A DNA stretch of 64,000 bases from Kofleriaceae bacterium. Its GTDB lineage: Bacteria > Myxococcota_A > Polyangia > Haliangiales > Haliangiaceae. The stretch spans positions 186,001 through 250,000 of the forward strand of contig JACKDR010000009.1 in the NCBI GenBank assembly GCA_020633495.1, in the 5' to 3' direction. The notes under the pieces were generated by a model, which was given only the letters and a program-made list of their open reading frames with translations, was not told where the DNA came from and ran no database searches. Positions 9,316 through 18,954 of this stretch are shown piece by piece (the stretch's first letter is position 1; the number at the start of each line of letters is the position of its first letter). Position numbers and translations under genes: made by a program.

Positions 9316-9711
9316 ATGACCAACGCCGCCGCTCGCTCTCGCGTCCGCTCCTCCCTGCTCCTCCGCCTGGCCGGGGTCGGGCTCGCGCTGGCGCTGGTCC
9401 CCGGCGCGCTCGCCGGGTGCGGCAACGACGGCGGCGGCGACGACGTCGCGACGATCGACGCCCGGGTCCCGGACGCGGCGCCGCCCGACGCCGCGGTCGA
9501 TCGCTGCCAGGTGCTGTGCGACTGCACGGCGTCGTTCTGCGCCCAGGACATGACCGAGTGCCTGGCCACGTGCGCGACCATCGACGACTCGGTCCGCGAG
9601 TGCCGGATCACCCACTGCGGCTTCGCGCAGACCAACCCCAGCTTCCACTGCCCGCACGCGCTCGGCGACAGCACCGCGCCCGGCGTGCCGGCGGAGTGCA
9701 TCCAGCAGTAG
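9316..9711 (+). CDS. small Cys-rich lipoprotein
   Basis: A 131-residue predicted lipoprotein. A basic start (RSRVRSSLLLRL) and a hydrophobic segment end in GALAGCGND, where the Cys would be lipidated. Next comes the Asp/Gly/Ala-Pro linker typical of myxobacterial lipoproteins (DARVPDAAPPDAAVD). The mature part carries nine further cysteines (CQVLCDCTASFCAQDMTECLATC, CRITHC, HCPHA, ECIQQ), suggesting a disulfide-stabilised fold. No enzymatic motif is visible. It is convergent with the gene at 9797-10267. Confidence 0.75.
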   Translation: MTNAAARSRVRSSLLLRLAGVGLALALVPGALAGCGNDGGGDDVATIDARVPDAAPPDAAVDRCQVLCDCTASFCAQDMTECLATCATIDDSVRECRITHCGFAQTNPSFHCPHALGDSTAPGVPAECIQQ

Positions 9712-9796
9712 CGGCGGCCCGGCGGGCGACGGCCCGCGCGCGCGGGCGGCCGCGGACACGCGCGCGGCGCCGGGACGGCGACCGCGCGGCGGCGGC

Positions 9797-10267
9797 TCAG
9801 GCCTCGGGGGCCGAGGGGACCTCGGCCAGGTGCTTCTCGACCAGCTTGGCCAGCTCGGGGATGGCCTCGATGACGTTCTTCTTGGCCGACGGCCGCATCT
9901 TCACGTAGGCCTTCTTGGCCGTGGTGTGCGACGTGGTCTCGGCGCGCGCGTCGGTGACCGCCAGCAGATCCTCGGCGACGTCGTCGGAGCGCGCGATCAG
10001 GAACTCGGAGAAGCCGCCGCCGCCGCCGCCGGTGGACCAGCGGTCGTAGTGGGGCTGCAGCTTGCCCAGCCACTCGTCGAGCAGGCCGTCGACGACCTCG
10101 GGCACGAAGCGGCGCTTGATCGCCTTGATCGTCGCGTACGACGCGCGCACGGCGATGCCGCTCATGCCACCACGGCTCTTCACCTGGTGATCGATCAGGG
10201 TCACGCAGTCGGCGATGACCTTCTCGCGGTGGGGTTCGACGCCGAGTCGCTCGACCAGGGTAGCCAT
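9797..10267 (-). CDS. conserved hypothetical protein resembling DUF6918
   Basis: A 156-residue cytoplasmic protein, ATG at 10267, with a purine-rich AAAGGA about 12 nt upstream. It reads MATLVERLGVEPHREKVIADCVTLIDHQVKSRGGMSGIAVRASYATIKAIKRRFVPEVVDGLL, which resembles the small DUF6918-type family (LV..L....VI.D...L.D..V....G.SG.AV...Y...K). Function is unknown. A Gly-rich run (STGGGGGGF) sits near residue 80. The C-terminus is Lys/Ala-rich and helical (TTAKKAYVKMRPSAKKNVIEAIPELAKLVEKHL). Family naming is from memory of the pattern, so moderate confidence. Confidence 0.7.
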   Translation of the reverse strand: MATLVERLGVEPHREKVIADCVTLIDHQVKSRGGMSGIAVRASYATIKAIKRRFVPEVVDGLLDEWLGKLQPHYDRWSTGGGGGGFSEFLIARSDDVAEDLLAVTDARAETTSHTTAKKAYVKMRPSAKKNVIEAIPELAKLVEKHLAEVPSAPEA

Positions 10268-10414
10268 GCAGGGTGTCCTTTCTGTGCCCGGGCGGGCGGT
10301 CGCGGAACGTACCTGGCGAGCGCGGGGCCGTAAAGCCCCTGTAGCCCGCTCAGCGCCCGCGGCGCGCGGCGCGCGGCGCCCGGCGCCGGGTGTGGATCGC
10401 GGAGGGCTCGCGGT

Positions 10415-10999
10415 TCAGTCGGTGAACGTCACCCCGAAGCGCTGGCAGCGACGCGCCATCTGGTTCTTGTCGTGCTCGGGCAGCTGGACCCAGAACTGCT
10501 TGGCCTTGTCGGCGTCGCCCATCTGGCAGCCGGCCGAGACCATGACGCGCAGCATCCGGATGTCGCCGGGCTCGTTGGCCAGGACCTTCATCGCGAGGTT
10601 CATCGCGCCCTCGAAGTCCTGCCGGTCGTAGAGCCGGTTGGCCTCGTCCTTGGCGGTCGCCATGTCGAGGCGCGGGTCGGCGTCGAGGTTGGTGCCGGTG
10701 ACCGCGGTGGTGGCGCGGGGCAGCGACGGCGCCGGCGCGCGCGGCGTCACCGTGGGCTCGACCGCCGGGCGCGGCCGGGTCACCGGCGGCGGCGAGGTGT
10801 CGGCCTCGCGGCGCGCGGTCGACCACGGATCGGCGGGCGGCGTCGGCGCCACCGCGGTGCGCTTGTGGCGGGCGCGGGCGTCGGCGATCTTGGCCTGGTT
10901 GGGCGCGGCGGGCGCGGCCCGCACGTCGAGCATCAACAGGATCAGCGCGCCGAGGGTCAGCGTGCCGGCGACGGCGACGGCGATCGACTTGAGCGACAC
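10415..10999 (-). CDS. membrane-anchored TPR-like protein
   Basis: A 194-residue protein. The GTG at 10999 is preferred because a GAAGGA-like purine run precedes it and it opens a single membrane anchor (LKSIAVAVAGTLTLGALILLMLDV). A Pro/Arg/Thr-rich linker of about 90 residues follows. The C-terminal ~85 residues (ATAKDEANRLYDRQDFEGAMNLAMKVLANEPGDIRMLRVMVSAGCQMGDADKAKQFWVQLPEHDKNQMARRCQRFGV) form two to three TPR-like helical hairpins. This layout, a signal anchor plus a C-terminal tetratricopeptide, is common in myxobacterial proteins, often beside kinases. Divergent from the cysteine-cluster gene at 11054; the partner is unknown. Confidence 0.75.
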   Translation of the reverse strand: MSLKSIAVAVAGTLTLGALILLMLDVRAAPAAPNQAKIADARARHKRTAVAPTPPADPWSTARREADTSPPPVTRPRPAVEPTVTPRAPAPSLPRATTAVTGTNLDADPRLDMATAKDEANRLYDRQDFEGAMNLAMKVLANEPGDIRMLRVMVSAGCQMGDADKAKQFWVQLPEHDKNQMARRCQRFGVTFTD

Positions 11000-11053
11000 G
11001 GGTCCTTCGTAGCACGCCGCCCCGGGCCGGCGCCAACGTGCGATGCTGGCGCC

Positions 11054-11944
11054 GTGGCCAGCCCTCCCGACCACGACGGCGCGCCGGCCGGCTCGGTCGG
11101 CACCGCCCGCCTCGACGACCCGATCAGCCGCGCCGAGCACGAGCGCGGCCTGCGCCGCGCCACGCTGGCGATCGAGAGCGTCCGCGACGACGTCCAGCAG
11201 CTGGCCGCGCACGTGGTCGCGCTCACGGACGAGCTGACCCGCCGGCTCGACGGCGTCGAGCCCCACCCGGCGCCGGCGGGCACGCCGGCGGGGCCGTCGG
11301 CGGGCACCGTCGAGGCGCTGGTCGAGGCCGCGCTGCCGGCGATCCTCGAGCGCATCCGGATCAACGACGAGCGGTCGTCGTCGCGGGTCCTGCTCGGCGA
11401 CGCCGAGGACAAGTTCCGCGCGCCGTCGCAGGGCCCCGACTGCGAGGCGCTGCTGCCGCTGTGCGAGGCCCGCTGCTGCACCCTGCACTTCGCGCTGTCG
11501 AGCCAGGATCTCGACGAGGGCGTCATCCGGTGGGACCACGGCCGCCCGTACCTGATCCGGCAGCGGCCCGAGGACGGCTACTGCGTCCACAACCACCCCG
11601 AGCGCCGCGGCTGCACCGTCTACGCCTACCGGCCGCGGCCGTGCCGGCAGTACGACTGCCGCCAGGACCCGCGGATCTGGACCGACTTCGCCCGCCGCGA
11701 GCTGGCGCCGGCGTCGCCGTACGCGCGCAAGGAGGGCCCGGCCGACACCGAGCTCGACCTGATCGAGCGGGTGCGCAGCCGCCAGGTCGCGCTGGCGATG
11801 GAGGGCTTCGCGCTGACCACGCACGAGGCCGAGCGGCGGCGGGTCGAGCGCGCCGGGCGGGCCACCGCGGGCCCCGGGGTTGCGACCGGGGCCCGCGCCG
11901 CGGCCGACGAAGGTGACGGGAAGCCAGTCGATCCGGGCGGTTGA
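11054..11944 (+). CDS. YkgJ-type cysteine-cluster (zinc/iron-chelating) protein
   Basis: A 296-residue protein from the GTG at 11054. A helical N-terminal region (ATLAIESVRDDVQQLAAHVVALTDELTRRL) precedes the cluster. The cluster is CEALLPLCEARCCTLHFALSSQDL..., GYCVHNHPERRGCTVYAYRPRPCRQYDCRQDPRIW. The C-x6-C-x3-CC start, the G-Y-C / GC-x-VY-x-x-RPx-x-CR core and the terminal Cys match the YkgJ/CxxCxxCC family, which is thought to bind zinc or an iron-sulfur centre. The target is unknown. Some relatives carry out oxidative amino-acid modification, but nothing here shows that. Confidence 0.8.
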   Translation: MASPPDHDGAPAGSVGTARLDDPISRAEHERGLRRATLAIESVRDDVQQLAAHVVALTDELTRRLDGVEPHPAPAGTPAGPSAGTVEALVEAALPAILERIRINDERSSSRVLLGDAEDKFRAPSQGPDCEALLPLCEARCCTLHFALSSQDLDEGVIRWDHGRPYLIRQRPEDGYCVHNHPERRGCTVYAYRPRPCRQYDCRQDPRIWTDFARRELAPASPYARKEGPADTELDLIERVRSRQVALAMEGFALTTHEAERRRVERAGRATAGPGVATGARAAADEGDGKPVDPGG

Positions 11945-11964
11945 GGCGCGATTCGCGTTCGCTG

Positions 11965-12000
11965 TTGACCGTAGGTCAATAGCGACCTAGGCTGACGGTC
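11965..12000 (+). promoter_or_regulatory. probable promoter with palindromic operator before the monooxygenase gene
   Basis: TTGACC at 11965-11970 is followed after 17 bp by TAGGCT (11988-11993), a plausible sigma70-type -35/-10 pair. Transcription would start a few bases before, or at, the ATG at 12002, so the mRNA would be nearly leaderless. The -35 lies in a perfect inverted repeat, TTGACC-GTA-GGTCAA (11965-11979). A second one, CGACC...GGTCG, spans about 11983-12001. Both fit a repressor site, for example of TetR type; no cognate repressor is adjacent. Inference from sequence only. Confidence 0.5.
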
Positions 12001-12001
12001 G

Positions 12002-13585
12002 ATGCCCACCACCGCCTCCACGGCCACGGCCACGGCCTCGGCCGCCCGCACCGAGCACATCGTCATCGTCGGCGCCGGCTTCGGCGGCCTGGGCATGGCG
12101 ATCAAGCTCAAGGAAGCCGGCTTCGACGACTTCACGATCCTCGACAAGGACGACGGCGTCGGCGGCACCTGGCGCGCCAACCACTACCCGGGCGCCCAGT
12201 GCGACGTGCCCTCGCACCTGTACTCGTTCTCGTTCGAGCCCAACCCGCGGTGGAGCCGGACCTTCCCGCTGCAGCCCGAGCTGCTGGCGTACCTCGAGCA
12301 CTGCGCCGACAAGTACGACCTGCGGCGCCACCTCGTCACCGGCGCCGAGGTGGTCGGCGCGCGCTTCGACGAGGCCACCGGGACCTGGGAGGTCGAGGTC
12401 CGCGACGGCCGGCGCTGGACCGCGCGCGCCGTGGTCGCGGCCACCGGCGGGCTGTCGCGGCCCAAGCTGCCCGAGCTGCCCGGCCGCGACGACTTCCGCG
12501 GCCCGTGGTTCCACTCGGCGCGCTGGGACCACGACGTCGACCTGCGCGGCAAGACCGTGGCGGTGATCGGCACCGGCGCCAGCGCGATCCAGGTCGTGCC
12601 CAACATCGTCGACGACGTCGGCCGGCTGCTGGTGTTCCAGCGCACGCCGCCGTGGATCGTGCCGCACACCGACCGGCCGATCGGCGCCCGCGAGCAGGCG
12701 CTGTTCGCCAGGCTCCCGGTGACCCAGAAGCTGGCGCGATGGTCGACCTACTGGCAGCTCGAGTGGCGGGCGCTGGCGTTCACGCGGGCGACCTGGATGC
12801 TCAAGGCCGCGGAGCGCCTGGTCGCGCGGCACCTCGCGGCCCAGGTCGCCGACCCGGCGCTGCGGGCGCGGCTGCGCCCGACCTACTCGCTGGGCTGCAA
12901 GCGGGTGCTGATCTCGGACCTGTACTACCCGGCGTTGCAGCGGCCCAACTGCGAGCTGGTGTCCGACGGCATCGCGGCGATCACGCCGACCGGGATCCGC
13001 ACCGTCGACGGCCAGGAGCGCGCGGTCGACGTCATCGTCTACTGCACCGGCTTCGCGGCCGCCGACGACGTCGCGCCGTACCCGGTGTACGGGCGCGGCG
13101 GCCGCCGGCTCGACCTCGAGTGGCGCGACGGCGCCGAGGCGTTCCTGGGCACGACCGTCAGCGGCTTCCCCAACATGTTCACGATCGTCGGGCCCAACAC
13201 CGGCCTGGGCCACAGCTCGATGGTGTTCATGATCGAGTCGCAGGTGGCGTACGTCATGGACGCGCTGGCCCAGCTGCGGGCCCGGCGCTGGAAGTACGTC
13301 GACGTCAGGCCCGAGGCCCAGGACGTCTTCAACCAGCGCCTGCAGACCCGGCTCGACCGCACGGTGTGGAACACCGGCGGCTGCGCCAGCTGGTACCGGG
13401 CCGCCAACGGCAAGAACGTGACCCTGTGGCCGGGGTTCACCGCCGAGTACCGGCTGCGGACCCGGCGGTTCGACCCGGCGCCCTACGAGTGCGTCGCCGA
13501 CGACGCCGGGGCCCGGGACCGGGCCGCGCCGGCCCCAGGCGACGCCCCGGTCGTGACGCTTGGCGCGGTGGCCGCGGGACAGTAG
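12002..13585 (+). CDS. flavin-containing Baeyer-Villiger-type monooxygenase
   Basis: A 527-residue FAD/NADPH enzyme. The FAD Rossmann motif is IVGAGFGGLGMAIKLKEAG (about residues 21-40), followed by GVGGTWRANHYPGAQCDVPSHLYSFSF, the usual BVMO substrate/FAD segment. The Baeyer-Villiger fingerprint FRGPWFHSARWDHD (about 163-176) matches FxGxxxHxxxW. The NADPH site is GKTVAVIGTGASAIQVVP. Such enzymes insert oxygen next to ketones or oxidise heteroatoms; the substrate here is unknown. The C-terminal YCTGF motif and a length just over 500 residues fit the family. Preceded by a short region with a palindromic operator candidate. Confidence 0.88.
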   Translation: MPTTASTATATASAARTEHIVIVGAGFGGLGMAIKLKEAGFDDFTILDKDDGVGGTWRANHYPGAQCDVPSHLYSFSFEPNPRWSRTFPLQPELLAYLEHCADKYDLRRHLVTGAEVVGARFDEATGTWEVEVRDGRRWTARAVVAATGGLSRPKLPELPGRDDFRGPWFHSARWDHDVDLRGKTVAVIGTGASAIQVVPNIVDDVGRLLVFQRTPPWIVPHTDRPIGAREQALFARLPVTQKLARWSTYWQLEWRALAFTRATWMLKAAERLVARHLAAQVADPALRARLRPTYSLGCKRVLISDLYYPALQRPNCELVSDGIAAITPTGIRTVDGQERAVDVIVYCTGFAAADDVAPYPVYGRGGRRLDLEWRDGAEAFLGTTVSGFPNMFTIVGPNTGLGHSSMVFMIESQVAYVMDALAQLRARRWKYVDVRPEAQDVFNQRLQTRLDRTVWNTGGCASWYRAANGKNVTLWPGFTAEYRLRTRRFDPAPYECVADDAGARDRAAPAPGDAPVVTLGAVAAGQ

Positions 13586-13599
13586 AGTCCCGCCCTCCG

Positions 13600-15213
<1,614 letters not shown>

Positions 15214-15247
15214 GCGGCCGACGCCGGCACGGCGCCGCGGCGGCGGC

Positions 15248-16012
15248 CTACAGCAGCATGCCGCCGGAGGCCTCGATGCGCTGGCCGGTGATCCAGTGGT
15301 TCTCGGGCGCCAGCAGGAGCGCGACCGCGCCGCCGATGTCGTCGGGCAGGCCGACCCGGCCGAGCGCGGTGGAGCCGGCGATCTGGGCGTTGAGCGCCCG
15401 GTCGTCGCGGACGTGGCCGCCGCCGAAGTCGGTCTCGATCGCGCCGGGCGCGAGCGTGTTGACGTTGATGTCGCGCGGCCCGAGCTCCCGGGCGAGGTAG
15501 CGGGTCAGGACCTCGACGCCGCCCTTCATGACCGCGTACGCCGAGCTGCCCGGGAACGAGAACCGGGCCAGGCCGGTCGAGATGTTGACGATCGAGCCGC
15601 CGTCGGCGATCAGCGGCAGCAGGCGCTGGGTCAGGAAGTAGGGCCCCTTGAGGTGGACCCGCATGAGGTCGTCGAACTGGGCCTCGGAGGTCTCGGCGAA
15701 CGGCGCGTAGCCGGCCATGCCGGCGTTGTTGACCAGGCCGTCGAAGGTGGTGCGGTGCCAGCGGCGCGCGAGCTCGCCGCGGACCGCGTCGGCGAAGCCG
15801 GCGAACGAGCCGGCGTCGCCGGCGTCGAGCGGCAACGCCACCGCGGCGCGGCCGCGGGCCTCGATCTCGGCGACGACCTCGGCGGCCCGGTCGGCGGCGC
15901 GCTGGTAGGTGAGGATGACGTCGGTGCCGCGGTCGGCGAGGTGCAGCGCCATGCTGCGCCCCAGGCCGCGGCTGCCGCCGGTGATGACGACGATGCGAGT
16001 GGGCGTGGACAT
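15248..16012 (-). CDS. short-chain dehydrogenase/reductase
   Basis: A 254-residue classical SDR with a start at 16012; the much longer open frame upstream runs through the LysR gene and the 17-kb repeats and is not real. The nucleotide-binding motif is TGGSRGLG (residues 11-18) and NNAG lies at 95-98. The catalytic Ser is near 145 (NIST), with Tyr159 and Lys163 in SSAYAVMK. Gly13-x3-Gly and Arg15 favour NADP(H). The C-terminus WITGQRIEASGGML is typical. It oxidises or reduces an unidentified alcohol/carbonyl substrate. Divergent from a LysR regulator 90 bp away, which probably controls it. Confidence 0.9.
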   Translation of the reverse strand: MSTPTRIVVITGGSRGLGRSMALHLADRGTDVILTYQRAADRAAEVVAEIEARGRAAVALPLDAGDAGSFAGFADAVRGELARRWHRTTFDGLVNNAGMAGYAPFAETSEAQFDDLMRVHLKGPYFLTQRLLPLIADGGSIVNISTGLARFSFPGSSAYAVMKGGVEVLTRYLARELGPRDINVNTLAPGAIETDFGGGHVRDDRALNAQIAGSTALGRVGLPDDIGGAVALLLAPENHWITGQRIEASGGMLL

Positions 16013-16064
16013 GCTCCAGGTGTAGGCCCGCCGGGGCGGTCGCGAAACCGGCCGGGTTCCGACA

Positions 16065-16089
16065 CACTGTTCAGCGATGCGAAACAATG
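16065..16089. promoter_or_regulatory. candidate LysR-type operator
   Basis: The 90-bp gap between the divergent SDR (16012) and LysR (16103) genes holds an imperfect inverted repeat, CACTGTT (16065-16071) and AACAATG (16083-16089), spaced by 11 bp. The arms match at six of seven positions. It fits the T-N11-A interrupted dyad bound by LysR-family proteins and lies just upstream of the LysR start, where autoregulation would be expected. Inferred only. Confidence 0.5.
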
Positions 16090-16102
16090 CCGCGAGGGCG
16101 CC

Positions 16103-17002
16103 GTGACCCTCGATCTCGACGCCGTCCGCAGCTTCGTCAAGGTCGCCGAGCTGGCCAGCTTCACCCGCGCCGCCGAGCACCTCGGCCTGCCCAAGTCGCG
16201 CGTGTCGCTGCAGATCAAGGCGCTCGAGGCCGGGCTCGGCGCGCGGCTGCTGCAGCGGACGACCCGCTCGGTGCGGCCGACCGCCGACGGCGAGCAGTTC
16301 CTGCCGCGCGCGGTGCGGCTGCTCGCCGACGCCGACGAGACCGGCGCGATGTTCCAGGCGGCGCGCGCGCTGCGCGGCGTCGTGCGCGTCGACATGCCGG
16401 TGCACCTCGGGCGCGACGTCGTGATCCCGCGCCTGCCCGAGCTGTACGCCCGCTACCCCAACCTCGAGCTGCAGCTCAGCATGACCGACCGCCGCCTCGA
16501 TCCGGTGCGCGAAGGCTTCGACTGCGTGCTGCGGGTCGGCGCCCTCGCCGACTCCGGCCTCGTGGCGCGCCGCCTCGGCGTGCTGCCGATGACCAACTGC
16601 GCCAGCCCCGGCTACCTGCGCAACCACGGCACCCCGCGCGACGTCGCCGACCTCGACCGTCACCTGCTGGTCCACTACGCCGGCGCCTTCGGCGCCGAGC
16701 CGCCCGTCTTCGAGCACCGCGTCGCCGGCCGCGCCGTGACCCGACCCATGCGCGCGATCGTCACCGTCAACAACGTCGACGCCTACCACGCCGCCTGCCG
16801 CGCCGGCCTCGGCATCATCCAGGCCCCGCGCCGCGGCGTCGCCGCCGACCTCGCCGCCGGCACCCTCGCCGAGGTCCTCCCCGACCACACCTGCGAGCCC
16901 ATGCCCGTCTCCCTCGTCCACCCCCACGGCCGCACCGTCCCCCGCCGCGTCCGCGCCGTCCTCGACTGGCTCGCCCAGCAGATCCAGCCCCAGCTCGCCT
17001 GA
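16103..17002 (+). CDS. LysR family transcriptional regulator
   Basis: A 299-residue DNA-binding regulator, GTG start at 16103. The N-terminal winged HTH reads LDAVRSFVKVAELASFTRAAEHLGLPKSRVSLQIKALEAGLGARLLQRTTRSVRPTADG, a typical LysR start. The remainder is the periplasmic-binding-like effector domain (FDCVLRVGALADSGLVARRLG..., NNVDAYHAACRAGLGIIQAPR). It is transcribed divergently from the SDR gene, the usual arrangement for a LysR protein and its target. The effector is unknown. The stop is only 6 bp before the first half-unit of the palindromic array at 17009. Confidence 0.92.
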   Translation: MTLDLDAVRSFVKVAELASFTRAAEHLGLPKSRVSLQIKALEAGLGARLLQRTTRSVRPTADGEQFLPRAVRLLADADETGAMFQAARALRGVVRVDMPVHLGRDVVIPRLPELYARYPNLELQLSMTDRRLDPVREGFDCVLRVGALADSGLVARRLGVLPMTNCASPGYLRNHGTPRDVADLDRHLLVHYAGAFGAEPPVFEHRVAGRAVTRPMRAIVTVNNVDAYHAACRAGLGIIQAPRRGVAADLAAGTLAEVLPDHTCEPMPVSLVHPHGRTVPRRVRAVLDWLAQQIQPQLA

Positions 17003-17008
17003 CAGCCC

Positions 17009-17290
17009 GACCGACGTCTCCAGCCCCGACCGACGTCTCTGAGACCTCGGGCAACTCGCCACCCGACCGACGTCTCTGAGACCTCGGTCGCCTCGCCACC
17101 CGACCGACGTCTCTGAGACCTCGGTCCACTCGCCACCCGACCGACGTCTCTGAGACCTCGGTCCACTCGCCACCCGACCGACGTCTCTGAGACCTCGGTC
17201 GCCTCGCCACCCGACCGACGTCTCTGAGACCTCGGTCGACTCGCCACCCGACCGACGTCTCTGAGACCTCGGTCGAACGAGACGTCGGTC
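17009..17290. repeat. REP/BIME-like palindrome array 1 (37-bp period)
   Basis: Seven full copies of a 25-bp near-palindrome start at 17028, 17065, 17102, 17139, 17176, 17213 and 17250. Left arm GACCGACGTCTC, central T, right arm GAGACCTCGGTC; the arms mismatch at one position. Copies are separated by a 12-bp linker, mostly NNCTCGCCACCC, giving an exact 37-bp period. A half copy (17009-17020) precedes them and a partial right-arm piece ends at 17290. The array lies between the LysR stop and the 3' end of the RAYT-like gene. The period is not a multiple of three, so the open frames across it are artefacts. Confidence 0.92.
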
Positions 17291-17546
17291 GACTCGCCCG
17301 CGCGACCCGGCAGGGCCCCGTCAAGCGCTCCTGCGCCTGCCGAGGGGCCTCGAGCGAAGTGGCCAGGACCGGGGCGCGGATCGCACCGACCGCGGACGCC
17401 GCGACCTCGCTCAGCATGCCGCGCGGCACGCCACCCGATGTGCGGACGCGGCCCGCCCCCTGGCCGCGCCAACCGCGCGCCCCCGGAGGCCTCCCGAGCA
17501 CGACTGCCACGAGCTCGTCACGAGCTCGGCCAGACGAGCGCGTCAG
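17291..17546. other. non-coding gap after array 1
   Basis: About 255 bp between the palindromic array and the stop of the transposase-like gene. I see no further copy of the palindrome, no convincing protein-coding frame and no RNA gene. It may be a decayed part of the element or an untranslated 3' region. Confidence 0.4.
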
Positions 17547-18641
17547 TCAGGTCAGCCGCGGTCGTCCTCTCGCCCGGCGCCGCTTCGAAGTCGAGTCCAA
17601 GACACGGATGCGCGCCGCAGCTGCCGACTTCCTGGGCTCGACCTCCGGACGATGTACCAGCGGCGCGAGCGACGACCCCACGGGAAGCCCCAGCTTCGGC
17701 AACGTTCGCTCGACGGCGGCGGTCACTTCGCGCGTGCGCGTGTCGTGCTGGCGACATGCCTCGAGGAACCCGTCACGCAACGCCGGCGTCCGCGCATGAC
17801 AGCGCGGCGCCGGGCTGCATTTCGACACCGCCGGGCGCGCGAATGGATCCGTCGTCGCGATCCCCGCGACGCCCAGTGGCGCCGTCCCGTCCCGTCGATG
17901 TCGCGCACGCTGCGCGGTCTCGTCCGCGCGCACGATCGCCTCCACACGAGCACGGCGCTCCGCCGGGCGAACCTTGCGCCAGTGAGGCAGCGGCGCGAGC
18001 TCGATCGGACACTCGACCACGACGTCCTCGACCTCGGGCAGCCGCAGCGTGCGTCCACGCACCGCGGCGCGATCCAGCCGCCGCTGGCGCTGCCGACGCA
18101 GCTCGTACTCGCGCGCCTGGTCGCGCCACTGACCGATGAGCGGCACGCCCTCACACAGCGCCTTCACGCTCGAGATGCCGGGCCAGTCGCGCGCGCTCCA
18201 CACCAGGTTCTCCTTCGTTCCCTGGAGCAGGCAGTACGCGAAGCATCGCTCGAGGCTCTCCTCGTCGACGATCGGGATCGCGCGGTAGCGGCGCTCCCAG
18301 AACGTGCCGACGCGGCCATGATGGCCATTGAGGCGACGGGCCGTCGTCGACATGAAGTCGCGCATGAAGCTCCACAGGACGAACGGGTTCGGCGGCGTAC
18401 AGACCAGCGAGCCATGGTTCGACAGGAAGCTGACGACGTGCAGTGCGAGCGTCGGGTACCGGCGCTTGGCTCGCCCGAGGCATCCCAGGATGATCCGGTT
18501 CACCGCGCGCGACGGACGCATCAGGAACCGGCGTTCGTACGTGCGGAACGTGACCTCGACCGCGCAGCGCGCGGGGATCGAGCCTCCCTCGGCCAGCAGG
18601 ATCGGCTCGCCGGTGCCGTAGAATCGACGCGGGTTACCCAT
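17547..18641 (-). CDS. REP-associated tyrosine transposase (IS200-like, RAYT) with degenerate HUH motif
   Basis: A 364-residue protein of the Y1/IS200-like transposase superfamily, RAYT branch. Family features: the N-terminal strand VEVTFRTYERRFLMRPS, a helix with NRIILGCLGRAKRRYPTLALHVVSFLSNHGSLV, then GTFWERRYRAIPIVDEESLERCFAYCLLQGTKENLV and WPGISS. Tyr136 corresponds to the catalytic tyrosine. The metal-binding HUH motif, normally NHxH, here reads N75-H76-G77-S78, so the second His is replaced by Ser. The last ~190 residues are a basic, Arg/Ala-rich extension. It lies between arrays 1 and 2 of the 25-bp palindrome, the usual setting of a RAYT beside its REP elements. Activity is doubtful. 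Confidence 0.8.
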   Translation of the reverse strand: MGNPRRFYGTGEPILLAEGGSIPARCAVEVTFRTYERRFLMRPSRAVNRIILGCLGRAKRRYPTLALHVVSFLSNHGSLVCTPPNPFVLWSFMRDFMSTTARRLNGHHGRVGTFWERRYRAIPIVDEESLERCFAYCLLQGTKENLVWSARDWPGISSVKALCEGVPLIGQWRDQAREYELRRQRQRRLDRAAVRGRTLRLPEVEDVVVECPIELAPLPHWRKVRPAERRARVEAIVRADETAQRARHRRDGTAPLGVAGIATTDPFARPAVSKCSPAPRCHARTPALRDGFLEACRQHDTRTREVTAAVERTLPKLGLPVGSSLAPLVHRPEVEPRKSAAAARIRVLDSTSKRRRARGRPRLT

Positions 18642-18799
18642 GCCCCGACCAGGGGCAAGAACCGTGACAGACGCGGCGACCGCTACCTACGCGGACCCTG
18701 GTCCGGAGCGTCCGGCAGCCGGACACCGGCAACCCGGACGGTCATGCCGGACGTCACCCACTCGGGACACCCGACCCCATCACTGCCGGCTCGAACCTT
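18642..18799. other. upstream region of the RAYT-like gene
   Basis: About 158 bp between the RAYT start and array 2. No gene is visible. The stretch includes CGGACCCTGGTCCG near 18692, a short dyad that could be a regulatory hairpin; otherwise I see nothing. Confidence 0.35.
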
Positions 18800-18902
18800 G
18801 ACCGGGGTCTCTGAGACCTCGGTCTGACCGGGATCTCTGAGACCTCGGTCAGGCACGCGGGGCAGACGCTCGGACCTGACCGGGGTCTCTGAGACGTCGG
18901 GT
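18800..18902. repeat. REP/BIME-like palindrome array 2 (three copies, variant left arm)
   Basis: Copies start at 18800, 18826 and 18878. They share the GTCTC-T-GAGAC centre and the CTCGGTC end (GTCGGGT in the third copy) with array 1, but the left arm is GACCGGGGTCTC or GACCGGGATCTC. The first two copies are only 1 bp apart and the third follows a 27-bp spacer. The group sits upstream of the RAYT start and 52 bp from the 3' end of the minus-strand gene at 18955, so arrays flank the transposase on both sides. Confidence 0.88.
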
Positions 18903-18954
18903 GGGAGACGTCGGGTGGCGCGGAGAGCGCCCGCCGCGGCGGGGGGCGGCGCGA

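Noticed and set aside
15248..17173. 641-residue SDR fusion protein
   Set aside because: The extra N-terminal half is antisense to the LysR gene and reads into the palindromic array. The SDR proper starts at the ATG at 16012, with its Rossmann motif at residue 11.
17009..17290. CRISPR array
   Set aside because: The repeats are regular, but the 12-bp spacers are nearly constant and the repeat is a near-perfect palindrome; there are no cas genes. It is a tandem REP/BIME-like array.
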